Assembly (NCBI RefSeq): GCF_036880965.1
Contig: NZ_JBAJMV010000005.1
Location: forward strand, 62,001 to 126,000
Direction: 5' to 3'
From: JAUASW01 sp036880965
Lineage (GTDB): Bacteria > Pseudomonadota > Gammaproteobacteria > Burkholderiales > Burkholderiaceae_C
DNA length: 64,000 nucleotides
The position numbers and the translations under genes are program-made. How positions within the stretch are numbered: the first letter of the stretch is position 1; every line of letters starts with the position of its first letter. The notes under the pieces are model-generated. The model had not been told where the DNA came from. It searched no databases and was given only the letters and a program-made list of their open reading frames with translations. Below, piece after piece: positions 33,530 through 42,551 of the stretch.

Positions 33530-33626
33530 GGGGCGCTCCTGTGTGAAGGGTTGAGAGGGAAGCAACAGGCGCGCAGTGTGCCGGCGGGTGCCGAGCCGCG
33601 TCAATAGTCATGGCGCCACAAAAGCA

Positions 33627-33649
33627 AAGAGCCACCAGGGGTGGCTCTT
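33627..33649 (-). terminator. Rho-independent-like terminator downstream of the M28 peptidase gene
   Basis: A perfect 10-bp stem AAGAGCCACC / GGTGGCTCTT with a 3-nt loop. Read on the minus strand it is followed by TTGCTTTT. It lies 190 bp beyond the M28 peptidase stop. The region 33530-33841 otherwise holds no convincing gene. Confidence 0.6.
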
Positions 33650-33780
33650 CTTCGCTTCCGGACACCTGCGCACTGGGCTGGCGACGGTTTACTTCAGCGC
33701 TGGTGACGGGTTCCAGTTCTCTGCCCAATTTGCAGCCGGTTTTCGCTTCCGTGCCTTGCATTGTGCTGAAGGCTCGTGAC

Positions 33781-33822
33781 GGCGATATGACGAAGAACAA
33801 ACATTCTTCGGTTCATATCGCC
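33781..33822 (-). other. Long 17-bp hairpin just after the M28 peptidase gene
   Basis: Outer arms GGCGATATGA (33781-33790) and TCATATCGCC (33813-33822) plus inner arms CGAAGAA (33791-33797) and TTCTTCG (33804-33810) form a 17-bp stem with a 6-nt loop and a 2-nt bulge. It begins 20 bp past the peptidase stop. No U-tract follows, so an mRNA 3' stabiliser or regulatory hairpin is as likely as a terminator. Confidence 0.5.
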
Positions 33823-33841
33823 TTCAGTGCCGAGTACCGGC

Positions 33842-35521
33842 TCAGCGCGACGACAGCTCGCCCAGGGCCTTGCGGTCCTTGCTGCGCACGCGCTTGTCGG
33901 CCTTCAGCTTCTCGGCCTGCTTTTCCTCGGCCGTGTGCTCGGTCGGCATGGGCTTGCGCGGCAGGCGTGCTTCGGTGGTGGCGGCGTTGTAGACCAGGGT
34001 GGCCAGCACCACGGCGGCCTGCTTCATGTCGTCGGGCAGCACGTGGTCGGAGGAGTCGACATGCGTGTGGTGCAGGCGGGTGAAGTAGTCCAGCGGGTCC
34101 TGGATGAACTGGAACCCGGGCAGGCCCACCTGGTCGAACGAGGCATGGTCGGTCGAGCCGGTGGAATTGTTGGTGATGACGCCGTCGCTCAGGTCGCTGA
34201 CCTGGCCGAACCAGTCGGCGAACGAAGCGCGAGCGGCGGCATTGCCCTGGGTGTAGATGCCACGCAGCTTGCCGCTGCCGTTGTCCACATTGAAGTAGAG
34301 CGAGAGCTTTTCATGCTCGGGCTTCACGGTGATGGGCCAGCCCGGGTTGCTCCACATCCAGCGCGGCAGCGCGCGTTCCTTCGGGTCGGTCGGTTTCGGG
34401 CGGCTGGCGAAATGCTCTTCCACGTAGGCGGCCGAGCCGACCAGGCCCTGTTCCTCGCCGGACCACAGACCCAGGCGCACGGTGCGCTTGGGGTTCACGC
34501 CGACGGCCTTGAGGATGCGGATGGCTTCCATCGTGATGGCCACGCCGGCTGCGTTGTCAACGCCGCCGGTGGCGCCGTGCCAGGAGTCCAGGTGGGCGCC
34601 CAGCATCACGACCTCGGGGCCGCTGCCGGGGATCTCTCCGAGCGTGTTGTGGGCGTTCACGTCTTCGTCGTGGAAGCGGGCGTCGACGCTGAAGGTGATC
34701 TTGGGCGTGATGCCGTTCTCGATGGTGCGGGCCAGCATGTTGTAGTGCTCCACCGGCAGCATCAGGCCAGGCACTGGGAAGGTCTTGCCCACGCGGTGGT
34801 TCTGGCCCATCACGCGGACGAGGCCGCCATCCCAGGAGCTGCGGAACAGGGCGCCGGCAGCGCCTTCTGTCTTCAGGAAGGCTTCGCGTGCGTCGTTGAA
34901 GCGGCTGAACTTGCGGCGCGCCTCCACGCTGTCGGGCGGGGTGTTGCCGTCGTTGGCCGGTGCCTTGATGTTGAAGGCGCGCATCTCGTTGAGCTCGGCG
35001 GCCGAGTAGCGCTTGGAGACCTCACGGCGCGGCTCCTCGGTGTCCATGGGCTCGTTGAGCATCACGACCTTGCCCTTGATCTTGCCCTTGTACTTGGCGA
35101 GCTCGGCTTCGGTGACGGCGTCGAGCATCACGACCTCGGCCTCGACCGTGCCATTGGTGCCCGGCGTCCAGGCCAGCGGGATGGTGTGCAGCGAAGTCCT
35201 GCGCGGGAAGGTCAGGTCCATGCTGGCCTTGTCATAGGTCCAGCCGCGGCCGAACTCGAAGGCTTCCTGGTGCACATTGGCCAGGCCCCAGCTCTTCATG
35301 CGCTCCATGGTCCAGAGGCTGGCCTCGCGCATCTTCGGGGAGTTGGTCAGGCGCGGGCCGATCTTGTCGGTCAGGTGGTGCAGCGTCTGCATGACCTGGG
35401 AATGGTTGAAGCCCTGGTCCCGGATCGCGTTGATCACTTCGGGATCAGGCTTGGCGCTCACGAGCACGGGGACCAGCAGGGCGGCCACGGCCAGCGCCTG
35501 TTGCAGTTTGTTCAGCTTCAT
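33842..35521 (-). CDS. M28 family zinc metallopeptidase, exported
   Basis: The protein has 559 residues. The signal peptide (QQALAVAALLVPVLVSA) precedes a PA-like insert region and an M28 catalytic domain. Zinc ligand motifs are GAHLDSW (His310, catalytic Asp312), GGVDNAAG (about 322), SGEEQGL (Glu pair, about 356), FNVDNGSG and TRLHHTHVDSSDH. The basic C-terminus (KADKRVRSKDRK) is unusual. It probably removes N-terminal residues or dipeptides in the periplasm. The initiator 35521 gives the signal peptide; the longer ORF is noncoding. A 140-bp gap separates it from the lyase gene upstream. Confidence 0.92.
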   Translation of the reverse strand: MKLNKLQQALAVAALLVPVLVSAKPDPEVINAIRDQGFNHSQVMQTLHHLTDKIGPRLTNSPKMREASLWTMERMKSWGLANVHQEAFEFGRGWTYDKASMDLTFPRRTSLHTIPLAWTPGTNGTVEAEVVMLDAVTEAELAKYKGKIKGKVVMLNEPMDTEEPRREVSKRYSAAELNEMRAFNIKAPANDGNTPPDSVEARRKFSRFNDAREAFLKTEGAAGALFRSSWDGGLVRVMGQNHRVGKTFPVPGLMLPVEHYNMLARTIENGITPKITFSVDARFHDEDVNAHNTLGEIPGSGPEVVMLGAHLDSWHGATGGVDNAAGVAITMEAIRILKAVGVNPKRTVRLGLWSGEEQGLVGSAAYVEEHFASRPKPTDPKERALPRWMWSNPGWPITVKPEHEKLSLYFNVDNGSGKLRGIYTQGNAAARASFADWFGQVSDLSDGVITNNSTGSTDHASFDQVGLPGFQFIQDPLDYFTRLHHTHVDSSDHVLPDDMKQAAVVLATLVYNAATTEARLPRKPMPTEHTAEEKQAEKLKADKRVRSKDRKALGELSSR

Positions 35522-35661
35522 CGAGGGGCTCCGACGGATATTTGGATCCAGAAAACGGGGCAGTCTACGGGGCGCGCCAGGGGGTGCCATTCGTCAGGGC
35601 CGTCTTTTGTGCGTTGGCGGGGGGAGGGGAAATACTGAGTCCACCCGCCAAGACAGGGCCC

Positions 35662-38415
35662 TCAGCGAGGAATGGCCGCGGGCAGCTGGTCGCCGATCAG
35701 TGCCAGGTTCTGGATGGCGGCCAGCCCCCATTGCGCCGTGCTGTTGGTGCTGATCCAGGGCGCTTCTTCCACCGGGTTCAGCACCAGCGGCCCCTGAACC
35801 TTCTGCGTGCGCAGCGGCTGGCTGCCGAAGCGGTCGCCGGCCAGGAATTCGCGCCAGGCGCGCTGGGCCAGGGCCGGGTCCTGCTTCTTCCAGGCGGCAT
35901 AGGCCGTCAGCCGGGAATGGCCAACGAGCAGGGCGTTGGTCGCGCCATGCGGCATCCCGAGCTGCCGGATCTGCTCGTCCTTCGAGGCATTGAAGAGCTC
36001 GCAGTACTGCAGCCAGGCCTTCTCGAAGCCGGGCGCCACGCCGAGCTCGATCAGCTCGGCAAAAATCTCCACCGCGCCAAACACCGCGTTCAGATGGCTG
36101 GCCTCGGCCTTGTCGCCGGCGATGTTGTAGACATGGCCGGTGGCCGGCTCGTAGCCCGCCCGCTCGGCACTGAAGAAGCCCTTGGGCATGCCGCCGATGT
36201 CCTGCATGCCGCGCAGGATCTTGTCGCGGTATTGCGGCTTGCCGCTGCGCTCCCATTCGGTGAGCCAGTTGGCGGCCAGCGACGCCCAGTCGGTGCCGAA
36301 GCTCAGCCGCGCCGGGTACGGGCCCTTGGGCGGCTGCTTGGCCAGTTTGCGCACCGGGTCCACCGCATCGAGCTGGCGGTCCACGTCGAGCAGCGACTGC
36401 ATGATGTCGCCGATGCGCTCGTCGGCGGTCATGAAGTAGTAGAAGCGCCGGTAGGCCGCCGTGCTGATGCGCGCCTGCTTGGCGCTGCAGCCCCAGTGCT
36501 GCACGTTGTGGCGTGTGCCCAGGCCCTTGAAGCGGCCGAGGTGGTAGGTGTCGACCTCACTGGTATGCCGAACCATCGCCTCGGCGAAGCGGAAGATGTC
36601 GGCGCGGCCGGTGCGCAGGAACGAGTACCAGAGCCACAGGTCGGGCGAGAGCTCGGAGTTGTCCCAGGCGAAGCCGCCCACGTCGTAACGCCATTCATGG
36701 CGGTCGGCGTCGTAGGTGTGGCGGACGTCGCCGTAGTCCCAGAAGCCGTACCAATGACGCTGCTCGACCTCCTTCTTGTAGAAGTCGAACAGGAAGTCGA
36801 GCCGGTCTTCGATCGCGGCCTTCATCGGGTGGCTGCGGTCCGGCAGGCTCCACAGGCTGCCGAACACGCCGCTGGCCAGGTAGTGCTCGGGCGTGGCCAC
36901 GAGCTGGGGCGGGGTCTGCACCGCGGCAGCCATCTGCACCAGGCGCTCGCGCGTTGGCGTCGCGGCCAGCGCCCACAGCATCAGCTCGCTGCTGCGTGCA
37001 ACGCCGTGCGGCGTGCCATAGCCCTTCTCGTAGTCCTCGTAGGTCATCTCGAGGCCTTCGAGCTCCTGCGCATGCGTCTCCATGCCCAGGCCATCGTGAT
37101 AGAAGCGCATGTCCATCGCCGGCGCTTCCGGCGAGCGCATCCACACGGTGACCTGCGCCGCGTCGGTGTGGCTGTTGCGGATGTCCAGCTGCACCGGATG
37201 GCGCTGCCAGAAGTCGCGCAGGCCGAAGGCCACGCCACCGGTGGCGCCGCCTATGTAGCCGGTGCCCGGTGCGCGATGGCCCCAGGCGGCATCGATCCAG
37301 CCGTGGCCGGCCTTGGTGCGCTTCTTGATCTGGAAGGCATCCGCCGCGACCTGGCTGAGCGTGTAGTCGCCCCAGGCCGGGATGCGGTGCATCAGCGTGC
37401 GCACCTGAGTGCCGAACTCGGCGAGCGGCGGGCAGGCGCGGCCATCGAACTGCGCGGCGCGCACGGCGGCGCCGGGGTCGCGGCGCAGGCCGGTGAGATT
37501 GCGCACGCCTTCGGCCCACAGCCCGCCGTTCTCGCCGGCAAAGCGGACATGGCGGTCGTGCAGCGCATCGCGCATCGGCACCTCGAAGCGCAGGCCGATG
37601 CCGCGCAGGAAGTCCTTCGCCTCGTCGCCGTCGTAGACGAAGCTGTGCAGCACGCGCAGCGATTCGGCACCGGCATGGAAGTAGACGCGTAGCACGAAAG
37701 GCAGCCAACTGCGCTGGCCCGCGCGGTGCACGCCTTCGATCTTGATGACGGCGCGCACCGGGCCGTTCTGCTCGACCGTGGCGCTGCTGATCTGGCTGTC
37801 GAAATGCGTCTGCGTGACCGGGCCGCTCTCGGCATCGGGCTTGTCGTCGGCCACCGCCACCAGCATGCCGGCGCGCAGGATATCGCGGCCGTCGCGGTGC
37901 ACCGAGCGGATCGGCTGCGAGCCGCTGCGCGCGATCACGCATTGCAGGACGCCGGTATCAACCGTGATTGCATCGCGGCTTTCGGTGACTCTCAGCGCGC
38001 TGGCCGGTGCCGTGGTTGCCGCCGCCGGCTCAATGCTCATCTGCTCACCCAAGGGCACACCCGCCGGCAATGCATGGGCGGTCCACTTGAGCGATCCATC
38101 CGGCCAAAAAGCCAGGGGCCAGCTCTGCATCGGCAAGGCCTGACCCTGGCCGTTCTTCAGCGCGAACACCTGCTCCGGCCTGGCCTGACCCTTGGGCCAG
38201 GGCAGGCCCCAGGTCGTGCCGGTGGACAGCGCTGGTGCGGCGCCTTCCAGCCATCGCAAGCGAGCGCCGCCCGTGAGCGCTGGCGCTGACTTTGCAACGG
38301 CCGCGACAGCCGCCGTTCCAGCCGCTGTCGCTGTGGCGGCGCCAATGCCTGCCAGGGGCACGGCGCCGGCGGCTGAGGCGGTCTTGAAGAAGGAGCGGCG
38401 TGTATATCGGTTCAT
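35662..38415 (-). CDS. Exo-rhamnogalacturonan lyase family protein (PcRGLX/YetA-like), Tat-exported
   Basis: The protein has 917 residues. The N-terminus MNRYTRRSFFKTASAAGAVP is a twin-arginine signal (RRSFFK), so the folded enzyme is exported. The remainder matches the large PcRGLX/YetA-like proteins: an N-terminal RIFT-barrel-like region (about 50-140), a beta-sandwich middle (about 140-420) and an (alpha/alpha)6-toroid-like C-terminal half. Rows of aromatic residues (FWDYGDVRHTYDADRHEWRYD, ELSPDLWLWYSFLRTGR) could line a sugar cleft. Family members release unsaturated galacturonosyl-rhamnose from rhamnogalacturonan-I ends. It is divergent from a large TonB receptor across 221 bp and near rhamnose catabolic genes, which strongly supports this role. 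The substrate is inferred, not proven. Confidence 0.85.
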   Translation of the reverse strand: MNRYTRRSFFKTASAAGAVPLAGIGAATATAAGTAAVAAVAKSAPALTGGARLRWLEGAAPALSTGTTWGLPWPKGQARPEQVFALKNGQGQALPMQSWPLAFWPDGSLKWTAHALPAGVPLGEQMSIEPAAATTAPASALRVTESRDAITVDTGVLQCVIARSGSQPIRSVHRDGRDILRAGMLVAVADDKPDAESGPVTQTHFDSQISSATVEQNGPVRAVIKIEGVHRAGQRSWLPFVLRVYFHAGAESLRVLHSFVYDGDEAKDFLRGIGLRFEVPMRDALHDRHVRFAGENGGLWAEGVRNLTGLRRDPGAAVRAAQFDGRACPPLAEFGTQVRTLMHRIPAWGDYTLSQVAADAFQIKKRTKAGHGWIDAAWGHRAPGTGYIGGATGGVAFGLRDFWQRHPVQLDIRNSHTDAAQVTVWMRSPEAPAMDMRFYHDGLGMETHAQELEGLEMTYEDYEKGYGTPHGVARSSELMLWALAATPTRERLVQMAAAVQTPPQLVATPEHYLASGVFGSLWSLPDRSHPMKAAIEDRLDFLFDFYKKEVEQRHWYGFWDYGDVRHTYDADRHEWRYDVGGFAWDNSELSPDLWLWYSFLRTGRADIFRFAEAMVRHTSEVDTYHLGRFKGLGTRHNVQHWGCSAKQARISTAAYRRFYYFMTADERIGDIMQSLLDVDRQLDAVDPVRKLAKQPPKGPYPARLSFGTDWASLAANWLTEWERSGKPQYRDKILRGMQDIGGMPKGFFSAERAGYEPATGHVYNIAGDKAEASHLNAVFGAVEIFAELIELGVAPGFEKAWLQYCELFNASKDEQIRQLGMPHGATNALLVGHSRLTAYAAWKKQDPALAQRAWREFLAGDRFGSQPLRTQKVQGPLVLNPVEEAPWISTNSTAQWGLAAIQNLALIGDQLPAAIPR

Positions 38416-38636
38416 GAGGAATCGAACGGTACAGGGGTGCCGCAGGCCCCGATGGCGCCGCAGCGAGGCGCCATTCTGTGGGCTTCTCAGGGTTTGTGCG
38501 GGGCGTTTCCGATCACGGTCTTGATTCTTTGCTGAGAGCCAAATCCAAAGCGATCAGCCAGTCCTAGACTGCAAATCAGAACAGCGTTTCATTGAAGCAG
38601 CTGTCAACCCATGGACGACTCCTGGAGACAAGCAAG
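38416..38636. promoter_or_regulatory. Divergent promoter region of the lyase gene and the large TonB receptor
   Basis: This 221-bp noncoding gap separates the minus-strand lyase (start 38415) from the plus-strand receptor (start 38637). GGAG at about 38622-38625 is the receptor ribosome binding site. The stretch around 38520-38580 is locally AT-richer and is the likely promoter. No clear palindrome was found. Confidence 0.5.
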
Positions 38637-41600
38637 ATGACTGCCTATACCGGCCGCAGCGCCGCCCAATTCCCTCTCAAGACCGGTACCGCCATCGCCA
38701 TCGCGGCCTTGTTTGCCGCCGCCGCCGCCCAGGCCCAGCAGGCAGCACCTGCTGCCGCTGCCAAGCCCGCGGCCCCGGCCGCCGAGAAACTCGACAAGGA
38801 CGGCAAGCCGGCCAAGAACCAGCTGGAGACTGTCGAGATTGTCGGTACTCGCCGCTCGATTGCTTCGGCCATCGACCGCAAGAAGAATGCCGGCACGGTG
38901 ACCGATTCCATCGTCGCCGAAGACGTCAATCAATTCCCCGACAAGAATGTCGGCGAGGCGCTCTCGCGAATCTCGGGTGTGCAGTTGAGCCGTGAATTTG
39001 GCGAAGGCTCGCAGGTGTCGATCCGCGGCGTGGAACCCGACCTGAACCGCGTCGAGATCAACGGCATGTCGGTGCTTGGCACCAATGGCGGCGCCGGCCG
39101 CGGCGCCGAGCTGCGCGAGCTGGCTTCGGAGCTGATCCAGTCCATCGACGTGGTCAAGGGCACGCAGGCCCGGTTCACCGAAGGCGGCGTTGGCGGCACG
39201 GTGCTCATCAACACCCGCAAGCCGCTGGACTTCAAGGACCGCACGATTGCCGGCAGCATCGCGGCCGAGCAGGGCAGCCTGCGCGGCGGTGTCCAGCCCC
39301 GCGGCACCCTGCTGCTGGCCGACAAGTTCCTGGACGGCAAGCTCGGCCTGATGGCCAACCTGGTCTACGACAAGATCTACACGCGCGGCGACTTCTCGCG
39401 CAACACCTCCTGGACCTTTCTGCGCGACTGGGACAACTCGCCCGAGAAAACGCTGACCAGTCTGAACGCCAGGGCCGCTGCGGTCACCACGTTCGCCGGT
39501 TGCGCCGCCCTGACCAATGCCACCGACCGCTCGCAGTGCCAGAGCCAGTGGTTCGACTACGCGCCGCGCATCTCGCGCTACGGCATCTGGGAGCGTGACC
39601 ACAAGCGCAGTTCCGCCGAGTTGACCGCGCAGTACAAGTTCAGCGACAACTTCAACGCCTGGCTCATGTACCAGGCCAACACCCAGGCGCAGAAGCTCAA
39701 CGACATGAACTTCGGCACCGACCTGACGGCGACGAACCGCCTGTCCAACGCGGGCAACTCGCCTGTGTACCGGGCCGACGGCACGGTGCAGACCGCAGGT
39801 ACCTGCACGGCCATCAGCGGCACGGCCACGCCGGCCACCATGACGTTCGAGAACCACCACGTCACGAGCTACACGGTCGGCAACTGCCTGGCCGTCGCCG
39901 GCCAGGGTGGCCAGGGTGCCTTCTCGACCTCGGCACGGGACTTTGCGCTGGACATCAAGTCGGTCTACAACCAGGCGGGCTTCAAGTACAACAAGGACAA
40001 CTGGAAGATCGACGGCCAGCTCAGCAATGCCACGGCTGACTACAAGAGCGAGAGCAATGCCATCGTGCTGACGCAGAATGCGCCGGGCCTGGTGGTGAAG
40101 CTGGGCGCCGACCGCCTGCCGACATTCACCTTCCCGAGCGGCTACAGCCCCGACAGCGCCTCGTCCTATGTGCAGGCGCAAATGCAGTACCGCCCCTCGG
40201 CGACCAAGAACTCCGAGCGCCAGGGCAAGCTGGACTTCACCTACGACATCGGCCACAGCTTCTTCAACACCCTGTACTTCGGCATGCAGGCGCGCGACTC
40301 GCGCTCCGCCCAATACAACGGTGGCGGCTACCTGGTGCAGAACAACGGCAGCCTGAGCAACACCACGGAAGCGGTGGACATCAACGCCCGCACCGCCAAC
40401 GTCAACCAGACCATCATCTTCGACCCGCTGTACACGGGCACGGCCCAGCGCCCGAACGACACCCAGACCTTCATCAACACCGGTTTCCGCACGTCCTACG
40501 TCACCGGCGCCAAGATGCAGGAGGTCGTCAACGCGCTGCGCACCAGCTCGCCGGGCACCTTCTTCGGCGGCTACGGCAACATGGGCAACGTGCCCAGCAA
40601 CTGGACGGCGCCCAGCTATGCCGCTGCCGTCTCGTCGGGGTACTTCGACACCAGCGCCTTCAATCACGCCTACCTGTACAACACGCCCGGCAGCGACGGC
40701 AAGACTTATCCGCAGGTGCCGACCTTCGACATCGCCGAGAAGATCGAGGCCGGCTATCTGCAGATGGACTGGGGCACCGAGCTGTTCGGCATGGCGCTCG
40801 ACGGCAACCTCGGCGCTCGCTACACCGCGACCCGAGTGAAGTCCACCGGCCTCTACACCGACCGCACTTGCGATCCGGCCGTGCTCACGACCTGCACGGT
40901 GCTGGTGAACAACAACAAGGTGGTCGGCATCGACAGCAGCTACAGCGACATCCTGCCCAGCGTGAATGCTGCGCTGCAATTGCTGCCGGAGAAGCTGATC
41001 CTTCGCATGGGCTGGGGCAAGGTGATGGCACGCCCTGCGCTGAACCTGCTGGCACCCAACGTCACCTGCACCACCGGCAGCGGCTCGCCCGGCCGCGGCG
41101 GCGATGGCGTTGACGACTGCACGGCCGGCAACCCCGACCTGAAGCCCTATCGCGCCACCAAGCAGGACTTGAGCCTCGAGTACTACCCGAACCGCGATTC
41201 GCAACTGAGCCTGGCGCTGTTCCGCACGAACATCGACACCTATGTCCGCGCCAACATCCGCCAGGGCAGTGTCAATTTCTTCGGTGACGGCCGCCTGTTC
41301 GACGTGACCCAGGCGATCAACGGCGAGGGCGCACGCACCCAGGGCTTCGAGCTGTCGGGCCGCACGGCGCTGACCTTCCTGCCCGGTTTCCTGAGCGGCT
41401 TCGGCGTCGATGCCAACCTGACCCGCATGACCTTCAGCTACGCCGCCGGCAATGAGCTGCTGAGCCCGCTGGACAACTCGGTGCTGCCTTATCCGGGCCT
41501 GTCCACCAAGGCCTACAACCTGGGCCTGTGGTACGACAAGGACTCGTTCAACGCCCGCATCGCCTACCACCATCGCAACAAGTACTACACGGGCGGCAAC

Positions 41601-41810
41601 GACGTGTCGGGCAACCCGAACTTCCGCGACGGCAGCGGCTACCTGGACGCCAAGGTCCAGTACAAGCTGAACAAGAACTTCACGTTCTCTCTGGAGGCCA
41701 AGAACCTGACCAACCAGGCCGAGCTGACCTACGCTGGCGACCTGCAGCGCCCGAACGAGTTGGCCTGGTCTGGCCGCCGCTACTACCTGACGGTGGGCTA
41801 CAAGCTCTGA
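38637..41810 (+). CDS. Large TonB-dependent receptor, probable rhamnogalacturonan oligosaccharide uptake
   Basis: The protein has 1057 residues, in the range of carbohydrate-type TonB receptors (Xanthomonas/Caulobacter class). The signal peptide (AIAIAALFAAAAAQAQ) is followed by an Ala/Pro/Lys linker, the TonB box LETVEIVGTRRS, a plug (SIVAEDVNQFPDKNVGEALSRISGVQ, GGVGGTVLINTRKP) and a long barrel ending YYLTVGYKL. Pairs of Cys in predicted loops (FAGC...SQC, DRTCDPAVLTTC, VTCTTG...DDC) suggest disulfides in extracellular loops. The divergent lyase gene and downstream rhamnose genes make pectic oligosaccharides the likely ligand. A strong terminator follows at 41851. Confidence 0.9.
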   Translation: MTAYTGRSAAQFPLKTGTAIAIAALFAAAAAQAQQAAPAAAAKPAAPAAEKLDKDGKPAKNQLETVEIVGTRRSIASAIDRKKNAGTVTDSIVAEDVNQFPDKNVGEALSRISGVQLSREFGEGSQVSIRGVEPDLNRVEINGMSVLGTNGGAGRGAELRELASELIQSIDVVKGTQARFTEGGVGGTVLINTRKPLDFKDRTIAGSIAAEQGSLRGGVQPRGTLLLADKFLDGKLGLMANLVYDKIYTRGDFSRNTSWTFLRDWDNSPEKTLTSLNARAAAVTTFAGCAALTNATDRSQCQSQWFDYAPRISRYGIWERDHKRSSAELTAQYKFSDNFNAWLMYQANTQAQKLNDMNFGTDLTATNRLSNAGNSPVYRADGTVQTAGTCTAISGTATPATMTFENHHVTSYTVGNCLAVAGQGGQGAFSTSARDFALDIKSVYNQAGFKYNKDNWKIDGQLSNATADYKSESNAIVLTQNAPGLVVKLGADRLPTFTFPSGYSPDSASSYVQAQMQYRPSATKNSERQGKLDFTYDIGHSFFNTLYFGMQARDSRSAQYNGGGYLVQNNGSLSNTTEAVDINARTANVNQTIIFDPLYTGTAQRPNDTQTFINTGFRTSYVTGAKMQEVVNALRTSSPGTFFGGYGNMGNVPSNWTAPSYAAAVSSGYFDTSAFNHAYLYNTPGSDGKTYPQVPTFDIAEKIEAGYLQMDWGTELFGMALDGNLGARYTATRVKSTGLYTDRTCDPAVLTTCTVLVNNNKVVGIDSSYSDILPSVNAALQLLPEKLILRMGWGKVMARPALNLLAPNVTCTTGSGSPGRGGDGVDDCTAGNPDLKPYRATKQDLSLEYYPNRDSQLSLALFRTNIDTYVRANIRQGSVNFFGDGRLFDVTQAINGEGARTQGFELSGRTALTFLPGFLSGFGVDANLTRMTFSYAAGNELLSPLDNSVLPYPGLSTKAYNLGLWYDKDSFNARIAYHHRNKYYTGGNDVSGNPNFRDGSGYLDAKVQYKLNKNFTFSLEAKNLTNQAELTYAGDLQRPNELAWSGRRYYLTVGYKL

Positions 41811-41850
41811 TTCCGCTTATGTCTCCTGGCCGCTGCAACGGCCAGCTTCT

Positions 41851-41876
41851 GCGGCTCCTTCGGGAGCCGCTTTTTA
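41851..41876 (+). terminator. Intrinsic terminator of the large TonB receptor gene
   Basis: A perfect 8-bp stem GCGGCTCC / GGAGCCGC with a TTCG tetraloop is followed by TTTTT. It starts 40 bp after the stop codon. This is a textbook rho-independent terminator. Confidence 0.93.
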
Positions 41877-41911
41877 TTGCCGCTCCGCCGATTTCTCGGG
41901 ATGACTCATGA

Positions 41912-42535
41912 CGGCACGTTGCAGCCGTTCGCTTCGCGTTTGCAGAGGTCGGGCGGTAGGCACAGGCTGGCCCCGCCACCGGGCTCATGGTGCGCGGGTT
42001 GGCCTCGCGGCCAACTCCCCTCGGTGCTCGCATCACGGGCCGGCGGCGCGCAACTCGCTCCACTCACTTCGTTCGTGCCGCTCAGACAGGGCGCGCCAAG
42101 TCAGTTGTTGAAGCGTGCTGCGCACGCCCGGCCCGCGCTGCTGCGCTCTCGGCCGCGCACAAATCGCCCGGCAGCGGGGCCAGCCTGTGCCGGCGAGAGG
42201 TCGTGGCCTGCGAGCAAACACCCCCACGCGGCGCTGCGTTGCACGGTGACCCGGGCAGCTGCGCGGTGAATGCAAGGGGCCGAGCAGCACAGCGGCTCGG
42301 GGCAGCACGCGCAGCGTGCCTCAACGACTGACTTGGCACGCCCTGTCTGAGCGCAACGAACGAAGTGAGAGAAGCGAGTTGCGTGCCGCCCCGAGTTGCG
42401 AGCAGCGCAGGGAAGTCGGCCTGCAAGGCCGGCCCCCTTGCCTGAGCCGTGCGGCTGCCCGGGTTGCCGTGCAACGCTCTCCCGACATGGCTTCGCGAAC
42501 GGCTGCAATGTGCCGGTCGGCGCTATTCCTGTAGA
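41912..42535. repeat. Nested inverted-repeat element (about 600 bp)
   Basis: The gap between the receptor terminator and the kinase gene holds several mutually inverted segments. Best pair: 83-bp arms 42045-42127 and 42305-42387, about 72 of 83 identical when one is reverse-complemented. Further pairs: about 26 bp near 41959 (GGCACAGGCTGGCC...) with its inverse near 42168-42193; a segment near 42235 (GTTGCACGGTGACCCGGGCA) with its inverse near 42449-42477; and the ends, about 41920-41940 against about 42487-42513 (GCAGCCGTTCGC). All six frames are open in parts but give no family-like protein, and similar peptides appear from both strands. It looks like an intergenic repeat or MITE-like element, not genes. 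Confidence 0.8.
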
Positions 42536-42551
42536 TCGGCGACGAATTCTT

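Noticed and set aside
30279..33554. 1091-codon plus-strand frame across the class C hydrolase and rsgA genes
   Set aside because: It spans two recognisable minus-strand genes and their gap; no domain is visible in its translation.
33513..33800. 95-codon minus-strand frame in the rsgA/M28 gap
   Set aside because: It overlaps two hairpins, has no ribosome binding site or recognisable fold, and its composition is not protein-like.
38604..41573. 989-codon open frame on the minus strand opposite the large TonB receptor
   Set aside because: It mirrors a clear receptor gene; the translation is low-complexity with no fold or signal, and is an effect of high GC at third positions.
41912..42535. CRISPR array
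   Set aside because: The repeats are inverted, long and few, with no regular short repeat-spacer pattern and no cas genes.
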